DNA of 10,765 nt from the NCBI GenBank assembly GCA_044375955.1, contig JBILLS010000050.1:1-10765 (forward strand), in the 5' to 3' direction. Below the pieces are notes generated by a model. That model saw only the letters and a program-made list of their open reading frames with translations, did not search any database and was not told the DNA's origin. The stretch is from VGCC01 sp044375955 (lineage in GTDB: Bacteria > Actinomycetota > Actinomycetes > S36-B12). Positions 6,811-10,765 of the stretch are shown piece by piece. Position numbers and translations under genes: made by a program. Every line of letters begins with the position of its first letter. The stretch's first letter is position 1.

Positions 6811-8469
6811 CTACATGCGCTCCGGTGCACTCACACCGAGCATCCCGAGCCCGTTGGCGAAGGTCTGCACCGCAGCGGCGCAGAGCCAGAGCCTCGCGAC
6901 ATGGATGGGCTCCAGAGACTCATCCGCGCGAGGAAGTACCCGGCAGGAGTCGTAGAACCGGTGGTAACTCGTGGCAAGGGTCTCCAAGTAGCGCGCCACG
7001 CGATGCGGTTCGCGCAACTCCGCCGCACTGGCGACCACTCCCGGGAACTCCGCGATGAGCCCCAGGAGGTCGTTCTCCTTCTCATGGGTGAGTAGCCCGG
7101 GATCGAATTCCGCCGTGCGCCAGTCGACGCCGAGTTCCTGGGCGTTGCGCAACACGGAGGCGATCCGGGCATGGGCGTACTGGACGTAGAAGACCGGGTT
7201 GTCATTGGTCTGGGCCGTGATGACGTCGAGATCCATGGTCAATGGGGAGTCGACGGGGTATCGGGCCAGCGTGTAGCGGGCCGCATCGACCCCGACCTCC
7301 TCCACCAGGTCTTCCAGGGTGACGATCGTCCCCGCCCGTTTGGACAGGCGAACTTCCTCGCCTCCGCGCGTGATCTTGACCAACTGACCGATCAGCACTT
7401 CGACGTGCGCGTCCATGTCATCGCCCGCGCACGCGGCAACGGCCCGGAGACGATTCACGTACCCGTGGTGATCTGCCCCGAGGAGGTAGATCGCCAGATC
7501 GAAACCCCGGGCCCGCTTGTCGACGTAATAGGCGGTATCCGACGCGAAGTAGGTGTACTCGCCATCCGCCTTGCGCAGGACTCGATCCTTGTCATCGCCG
7601 AAATCGGTGGTGCGCAGCCAGAGTGCTCCGTCCTCTTCATAGGTGTGACCCGCGGAGCGCAGTACCTCGATACCTCGATCGACTGCCCCGGAGTCGTGCA
7701 GGGCTCGCTCCGAGTACCAGACGTCGAACCTGGTGCGGAAGATCTGCAGCACCGCCTGCTGCTGTGCCAGTTGCTCCGCGTAGGCCGCCTCGCGAAAGGC
7801 GACGAACTGCTCCTGTTCGGGAAGTGCAGTGATCGTCGGATCTGCCTGAACGATGCGAGCAGCGAGGTCGGTGATGTAGCCACCGTGGTATCCGTCATCG
7901 GGAATCGGCTGACCGTGTGCCGCGGCCATCACGGATGCACCGAAACGGTCCATCTGGACGCCTCGGTCGTTGATATAGAACTCGGTGGTGACCCGCGCCC
8001 CGGCTGCGGTCAGGACCCGGGCGAGGGCATCACCCACCGCTGCCCAGCGCGTGTGGCCGAGGTGGAGGGGCCCAGTCGGATTCGCGGAGATGAACTCGAC
8101 GTTCACGTTCTTTCCCTCGAGTGCAGAACCTCGACCGAAGTCCGCTCCCGCGGTCACCGCGAGCCGGGCGATCTCCCCCTGGGCAGCGGATTCGAGCCGG
8201 AGGTTGACGAAACCTGGTCCGGCCACCTCGGCGGTGGCGATCCCCGGCGCCTCCCCGAGGCGCGCGGCCAAAGCCTGGCCGATCTCACGTGGGGGCGTTC
8301 CCGAGACTTTCGCGAGGGTGAGGGCGGCATTGGTCGCGTAGTCCCCGTGATCCCGGGACTTTGGTCGCTCCAGTTCGGCGGACCAGCCGGCAGGGAGGGT
8401 GACACCGGCGTCCGAGGCCCACGCCCGGACCTGTGCGTCGACGAGCGCACGTACTTCGTCGATGGTCAC
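6811..8469 (-). CDS. argS: arginyl-tRNA synthetase
   Basis: This cytosolic class I aminoacyl-tRNA synthetase charges tRNA-Arg with arginine. Its 552 residues match the bacterial family length. The N-terminal tRNA-contacting domain (about 1-110) contains RDHGDYATNAAL (39-50). The catalytic Rossmann fold has the HIGH-type SANPTGPLHLGH (128-139), and the KMSKS counterpart is the degenerate RLSKRAG (374-380), typical of many ArgRS. The C-terminal anticodon-binding DALR domain (about 425-552) ends in the usual SAPERM. The start is GTG with no recognisable Shine-Dalgarno; a TANNNT box 6 nt upstream suggests a leaderless message. It heads the long minus-strand cluster and is divergent from the cold-shock gene. 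A tRNA-Arg(CCG) substrate gene lies 1.6 kb to the right. Confidence 0.97.
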   Translation of the reverse strand: MTIDEVRALVDAQVRAWASDAGVTLPAGWSAELERPKSRDHGDYATNAALTLAKVSGTPPREIGQALAARLGEAPGIATAEVAGPGFVNLRLESAAQGEIARLAVTAGADFGRGSALEGKNVNVEFISANPTGPLHLGHTRWAAVGDALARVLTAAGARVTTEFYINDRGVQMDRFGASVMAAAHGQPIPDDGYHGGYITDLAARIVQADPTITALPEQEQFVAFREAAYAEQLAQQQAVLQIFRTRFDVWYSERALHDSGAVDRGIEVLRSAGHTYEEDGALWLRTTDFGDDKDRVLRKADGEYTYFASDTAYYVDKRARGFDLAIYLLGADHHGYVNRLRAVAACAGDDMDAHVEVLIGQLVKITRGGEEVRLSKRAGTIVTLEDLVEEVGVDAARYTLARYPVDSPLTMDLDVITAQTNDNPVFYVQYAHARIASVLRNAQELGVDWRTAEFDPGLLTHEKENDLLGLIAEFPGVVASAAELREPHRVARYLETLATSYHRFYDSCRVLPRADESLEPIHVARLWLCAAAVQTFANGLGMLGVSAPERM

Positions 8470-8475
8470 CGCGCG

Positions 8476-8481
8476 AGGGTA
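8476..8481 (-). promoter_or_regulatory. candidate -10 box for a leaderless argS transcript
   Basis: The minus strand reads TACCCT (8481-8476), followed by exactly 6 nt and then the argS GTG. This is the spacing expected if transcription starts on the first base of the start codon. No Shine-Dalgarno is present, which is consistent. No clear TTGACA-like -35 lies 17 nt upstream. Confidence 0.4.
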
Positions 8482-8518
8482 TCCACTGGCTGTGGTACGC
8501 GGGGGCCCCGGATGTGGT

Positions 8519-8524
8519 TATGCT
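8519..8524 (+). promoter_or_regulatory. candidate -10 box for the cold-shock gene
   Basis: TATGCT fits the TANNNT consensus and predicts initiation near 8531, giving a leader of about 143 nt before the csp ATG. Long structured leaders are typical of cspA-type genes. There is no obvious -35. It is the best promoter-like hexamer I found on the plus strand between argS and csp. Confidence 0.4.
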
Positions 8525-8540
8525 GCCGGTAGGCAGAACC

Positions 8541-8585
8541 ATGAGCACGACCGTTTGGCGTGGCCCCCGGGCCACGAATCTCTGA
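8541..8585 (+). CDS. possible 14-residue upstream ORF in the csp leader
   Basis: ATG at 8541 opens a short frame, MSTTVWRGPRATNL, closed by TGA at 8583-8585, about 10 nt downstream of the predicted csp transcription start. A weak AGG (8531-8533) lies 7 nt upstream. The 8559-8576 hairpin falls inside the frame, so ribosome occupancy could affect leader folding. It is short enough to arise by chance, and there is no homology evidence. Confidence 0.2.
   Translation: MSTTVWRGPRATNL
8559..8576 (+). repeat. perfect inverted repeat in the csp leader
   Basis: CGTGGCCC (8559-8566) is exactly complementary to GGGCCACG (8569-8576) with 2 nt between; in RNA this would form about 7 bp with a 4-nt loop. 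No T-run follows on either strand, so a terminator is unlikely. It is one of three stem candidates in the leader. Confidence 0.6.
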
Positions 8586-8592
8586 GCAACAT

Positions 8593-8621
8593 CAGATCCC
8601 GAACGTAGGTTTGCGGATCTG
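8593..8621 (+). repeat. stem-loop in the csp leader
   Basis: CAGATCC (8593-8599) pairs with GGATCTG (8615-8621) across a 15-nt loop. A third, weaker stem, AGGTG (8635-8639) with CACCT (8648-8652), lies just upstream of the AAGGAG ribosome site (8658-8663). Such elements could underlie the temperature-dependent leader folding known for cspA-type mRNAs; here that is inference. Confidence 0.45.
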
Positions 8622-8673
8622 CCGGTGTCGGGCGAGGTGTCCGGCGCCACCTACTGCAAGGAGAACGCGCATC

Positions 8674-8877
8674 ATGGCTCAAGGAACCGTTAAGTGGTTC
8701 AACGCCGAGAAGGGCTACGGCTTCATCGCCCAGGCCGACGGTGGTCCCGATGTATTCGTCCACTACTCCGCGATCGATGCCGATGGCTATCGCTCGCTGG
8801 AGGAGAACCAGCTGGTCGAGTTCGAGATCACCCAGGGTCCGAAGGGACCTCAGGCGGACAAGGTCCGTATCGCCTGA
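8674..8877 (+). CDS. cold-shock protein (CspA family)
   Basis: This 67-residue single cold-shock domain protein is a cytosolic single-stranded RNA/DNA-binding chaperone that melts mRNA structure, often induced by cold or made constitutively. The MAQGTVKWFNAEKGYGFI opening carries RNP1 (KGYGFI, 13-18), and VFVHY (27-31) is RNP2. The length and ending (GPQADKVRIA) are those of actinobacterial Csp proteins. The ATG at 8674 is preceded by AAGGAG (8658-8663) at 10 nt; the frame is open further upstream but only this start gives the canonical protein. A long leader precedes it and a strong terminator follows 18 nt after the stop, so it is probably monocistronic. Which Csp paralogue it is (A, B, C) cannot be told from one gene. 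Confidence 0.96.
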   Translation: MAQGTVKWFNAEKGYGFIAQADGGPDVFVHYSAIDADGYRSLEENQLVEFEITQGPKGPQADKVRIA

Positions 8878-8895
8878 GTTCCACCATCAGGCTTG

Positions 8896-8935
8896 CACCG
8901 GCCCCGTCCCGTCAGGGAGGGGGCCGGTGTCGTTT
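8896..8935 (+). terminator. intrinsic terminator of the cold-shock gene
   Basis: CACCGGCCCC (8896-8905) pairs perfectly with GGGGCCGGTG (8920-8929). Inside the loop, TCCC (8907-8910) pairs with GGGA (8915-8918) around a GTCA tetraloop, giving 14 bp interrupted by one mismatch. TCGTTT follows the stem. It begins 18 nt after the csp stop and is the strongest hairpin in the window. Confidence 0.85.
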
Positions 8936-8962
8936 CGGAACATCAGGGGGGACACTGGAGGA

Positions 8963-9202
8963 ATGGACGACATCGACAGATTGCTCGGAGGTGGATCCCC
9001 CCGCACGCCCGCCCGGGTACCCGGGCAGCGCTCAGGGCGAATCGCCTTCGCCGTGGTCTCCGCGGTCGCGATCGGCGCCGCCGGATGGCTGACCGGACTG
9101 ATCCTTCCCCTCCTGGGCAGCGTGTCCATGGGGTTCGGGGCTGCGCTGGGCGCCTTCGTCACCGCGTTGGTCGCCGGGCCTCCGCGCTGGTTCTCCTCGT
9201 AA
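8963..9202 (+). CDS. small predicted membrane protein, unrecognised
   Basis: This 79-residue ORF has a polar, Arg/Pro-rich N-terminus (1-27) followed by two hydrophobic stretches (about 28-52 and 54-71), consistent with a two-pass membrane protein ending GPPRWFSS. I recognise no family. Support for coding is the very high G/C content at third positions from codon 27 onward, clearly higher than in the antisense yihY frame over the same bases. Against it, GGAGG (8957-8961) is only 1 nt from the ATG, although AGGGGGG (8945-8951) sits at a workable distance. The csp terminator separates it from csp and no promoter is evident. Its last 171 nt lie antisense to the 3' end of the yihY-type gene. It may be real, or a hydrophobic shadow of the YihY tail. 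Confidence 0.5.
   Translation: MDDIDRLLGGGSPRTPARVPGQRSGRIAFAVVSAVAIGAAGWLTGLILPLLGSVSMGFGAALGAFVTALVAGPPRWFSS
9011..9026. repeat. 16-bp perfect palindrome just past the yihY-type stop
   Basis: GCCCGGGTACCCGGGC is identical to its own reverse complement. On the minus strand it starts 5 nt after the stop of the YihY-type gene and could fold as a 6-bp stem with a GTAC loop, as a terminator-like or stabilising hairpin without a T-run. On the plus strand it lies inside the small membrane-protein ORF. Confidence 0.55.
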
Positions 9203-10024
9203 CGACGACTCGACCGCCGCACCGATCAGCAGGCCGAGCGCGACGAGATAGAGCCACAGCAGGAGCGCGATCGGCGCTCCGTAGACAAGGAGCGCAGCGC
9301 CCACCGCGGATGACCATGCGCTGTAGAGGCCGAAGACGGCCACGGCTCCGAGGATCCATGCGACCGATACGAGCACACCGGGTGACCGCCACCGAACCTG
9401 TCCGCCGCCCACGGGTGCCGTGCGGAAGGTCAGGTACACGAGTCCCCAGGTCACGAGGGCGACCACGAGCCAGTTGACCCACCCGATACGGGTGCCCGCG
9501 GGTGCATCGAGACCCACCGCCCCGAGCAGACTCGGCAGGATCGTCATGACTCCGAGCCCGACCACGATGCCCACCAGGACGACCAAGGCAGCCACCGCGG
9601 AGATGATGCGCAGCGCGAACCCCGTGCTCGGCACCCCTCCGGAAAGCGCCGTGGTCATCGCCACCCGCAGTCCGTAGACACTCTTCGACGCGGCGTATAT
9701 CGCCACGACGAGGGCGGACACACCGGTCACGAGCGCAACGCCACCCGAGGCGGACATCGCGACCTTGGTGAGTCCGTCGACCGCTGGCTGGAGGGCACTC
9801 AGGGTGTCCGGACTACGGGAGAGCAGGTCCTGCCATGCGCGGGCGAGTTCCTCGGGCGAGAGGAATATCCCTGCGATCGCGCCGATGGCGATGGCGGCAG
9901 GAGCGAGCGCGAAGAAGGTATAGAACGCGAGACCTGCGGCCACGAGTGATCCGTTGTTGCGCGCGTGGAGTTGCGCGACATCCCGACTGCGCGTCACGAT
10001 GCTCAGGCTGCTGAAGGTGCGCAC
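9032..10024 (-). CDS. YihY/BrkB-family inner membrane protein
   Basis: This 330-residue integral membrane protein belongs to the YihY/virulence factor BrkB family, whose biochemical role is unsettled; older 'ribonuclease BN' names for the family are mistaken. About six membrane segments are visible (roughly 28-52, 96-116, 138-165, 183-201, 216-236 and 246-272). Family-like motifs are GLAFYTFFALAPAAIAI (31-47), the segment near KSVYGLRVAMT (114-124), and the C-terminal YSAWSSAVGAALLVYG followed by LLLWLYLVALGLLIGAAVES (254-273). After residue 275 the protein ends in a charged Gly/Asp/Arg-rich tail that is antisense to the small plus-strand ORF. The start is GTG with only weak GATGAGC-type pairing upstream. 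It is divergent from the tRNA-Arg gene 43 nt away and convergent with the csp side. No neighbour suggests a specific pathway. Confidence 0.88.
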   Translation of the reverse strand: MRTFSSLSIVTRSRDVAQLHARNNGSLVAAGLAFYTFFALAPAAIAIGAIAGIFLSPEELARAWQDLLSRSPDTLSALQPAVDGLTKVAMSASGGVALVTGVSALVVAIYAASKSVYGLRVAMTTALSGGVPSTGFALRIISAVAALVVLVGIVVGLGVMTILPSLLGAVGLDAPAGTRIGWVNWLVVALVTWGLVYLTFRTAPVGGGQVRWRSPGVLVSVAWILGAVAVFGLYSAWSSAVGAALLVYGAPIALLLWLYLVALGLLIGAAVESSLRGEPARRPGDQRGDEGAQRSPEPHGHAAQEGKDQSGQPSGGADRDRGDHGEGDSP

Positions 10025-10046
10025 GGGCTCATCATCGCGGACGCGC

Positions 10047-10055
10047 TGATAATCT
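10047..10055 (+). promoter_or_regulatory. candidate extended -10 promoter for tRNA-Arg
   Basis: TGA-TAATCT (10047-10055) matches an extended -10 (TGN-TANNNT) and predicts initiation about 6 nt before the mature tRNA 5' end. No clear -35 is visible; that region overlaps the start of the divergent yihY-type gene. The downstream transporter may share this promoter. Confidence 0.45.
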
Positions 10056-10067
10056 GGCGCTCCCCCG

Positions 10068-10140
10068 GCCCCCGTAGCTCAGGGGATAGAGCGCCGGTTT
10101 CCGGTACCGAAGGTCGCAGGTTCGAATCCTGCCGGGGGCG
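10068..10140 (+). tRNA. tRNA-Arg (anticodon CCG)
   Basis: A complete 73-nt cloverleaf is present. The acceptor stem GCCCCCG (10068-10074) pairs with CGGGGGC (10133-10139), and the discriminator is G10140. The D stem is GCTC/GAGC. The anticodon stem CCGGT/ACCGA has a C-A mismatch at its outer pair and encloses loop TTCCGGT, with anticodon CCG at 10101-10103. The T arm GCAGG-TTCGAAT-CCTGC is perfect. CCA is not encoded. It reads CGG arginine codons, common in a high-GC genome. Confidence 0.97.
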
Positions 10141-10144
10141 CGTC

Positions 10145-10765
10145 ATGAACGCGACGCGATCACCCGCACACCCCCCCGTGCATTTCGCGACCACGGGATC
10201 CAGCCTCTACCCGATGCTCGTCGGGGTCTTCGTCGCCGTACTCCTCATCTCGAATATCGGCGCCACGAAGTTGATCGAGTTCGGCCCGAACGTGGCGGTC
10301 GGTGGATTCACCGTGAGCCCGATCATCACGGACGGTGGTGTCTTCCTGTTCCCGCTCGCCTACATCATCGGAGACATCCTCTCCGAGGTGTATGGATTCC
10401 GTGCTGCCCGGCGGGCGATTCTGCTCGGCTTCGCCATGTTGGTCCTCGCAGCGGTGACCTTTCTCGCTGTTCAATTCGCTCCGCCAGCAGACGGCTACCC
10501 CCATCAGGATGCGTTCGAGGCGGTACTCGGTTTCGTCCCGCGCATCGTCCTAGCCAGCATCGCCGGGTACCTCGTCGGCCAACTGCTCAATGCGTACGTG
10601 TTGGTCCGCATCAAGCAGCGGACGAACGAGAAGGCACTGTGGGCTCGACTCATCGGATCGACCGCGGTGGGGGAACTCGCGGACACGGTGGTCTTCTGCA
10701 CGATCGCCTTCTACGGGATCATCACCGGTCCCGAATTCTTGAACTACGTAATCTACGGATACCTC
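10145..10765 (+). CDS. YhhQ/queuosine-precursor-type transporter, truncated by the window edge
   Basis: The frame stays open for 207 codons to the end of the window with no stop, so the gene is partial at its 3' end. It encodes a multi-pass inner membrane protein of the YhhQ (DUF165) vitamin/queuosine-precursor transporter family; E. coli YhhQ imports preQ0 and preQ1. Family features are FVAVLLISNIGATKLIEFG (29-47), the signature ITDGGVFLFPLAYIIGDILSEVYGF (61-85), and a downstream helix with GELADTVVFCTIAFYG (177-192). The ATG at 10145 lies only 4 nt after the tRNA-Arg gene; the only purine-rich stretch at Shine-Dalgarno distance is GGGGG (10134-10138) inside the tRNA acceptor stem. A GTG at 10178 and ATG at 10214 are later in-frame alternatives, the second cutting into the usual N-terminus. 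The true substrate in this organism is inferred only from family membership. Confidence 0.9.
   Translation, partial: MNATRSPAHPPVHFATTGSSLYPMLVGVFVAVLLISNIGATKLIEFGPNVAVGGFTVSPIITDGGVFLFPLAYIIGDILSEVYGFRAARRAILLGFAMLVLAAVTFLAVQFAPPADGYPHQDAFEAVLGFVPRIVLASIAGYLVGQLLNAYVLVRIKQRTNEKALWARLIGSTAVGELADTVVFCTIAFYGIITGPEFLNYVIYGYL

Noticed and set aside
7171..8532. Plus-strand 453-codon open frame opposite argS
   Set aside because: argS matches its family end to end on the minus strand; the antisense frame has no motif and no ribosome site and is a codon-bias shadow.
10003..10194. Minus-strand 63-codon frame across the tRNA gene
   Set aside because: It translates the tRNA-Arg complement (the DSNLRPSVPETGALSPELRG-type peptide is a well-known spurious product of tRNA genes) and is not a protein.
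10160..10701. Minus-strand frames of 114 and 65 codons opposite the transporter
   Set aside because: They are antisense to a clear YhhQ-family frame that is open to the window edge, and the charged sequences are the mirror image of membrane helices.

Overview
The window looks like a chromosomal housekeeping segment of a high-GC actinobacterium. The evidence is the GC-rich DNA with strong G/C preference at third codon positions, frequent GTG starts, a Rho factor with a long Arg/Asp-rich insert, and the gene order argS-lysA-hom-thrC-thrB-rho-rpmE. That order is the classic actinobacterial arrangement and is also found in Mycobacterium, where prfA follows rpmE. I cannot name a genus from the sequence alone.

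Positions 31-8469 hold seven genes on the minus strand, transcribed from right to left: argS (arginyl-tRNA synthetase), lysA (diaminopimelate decarboxylase), hom (homoserine dehydrogenase), thrC (threonine synthase), thrB (homoserine kinase), rho (termination factor) and rpmE (ribosomal protein L31). hom, thrC and thrB are translationally coupled: hom/thrC overlap as TGATG and thrC/thrB as ATGA. Together they convert aspartate semialdehyde to threonine, while lysA performs the last step of the competing lysine branch. argS to lysA (19 nt) and lysA to hom (56 nt) are close enough for one operon. rho and rpmE have longer upstream gaps (149 and 96 nt) with candidate promoters or hairpins of their own.

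Positions 8470-8673 are a 204-nt divergent intergenic region. argS reads left, apparently from a leaderless GTG start. A cold-shock protein gene reads right from a candidate promoter more than 140 nt upstream of its ATG, leaving a long structured leader that also contains a 14-codon mini-ORF. A strong intrinsic terminator follows the cold-shock gene.

Positions 8963-10024 contain a small unrecognised plus-strand membrane-protein ORF converging with a minus-strand YihY/BrkB-family membrane protein. The two reading frames overlap antisense by 171 nt.

Positions 10068-10765 carry a complete tRNA-Arg(CCG), followed 4 nt later by a YhhQ-family (queuosine-precursor-type) transporter that runs off the right edge.

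No mobile element, CRISPR array, phage gene or defence system is visible. The window is mostly ordinary core genome. The points worth a second look are the antisense overlap, the csp leader, the tRNA-transporter junction and the Rho repeat tract.
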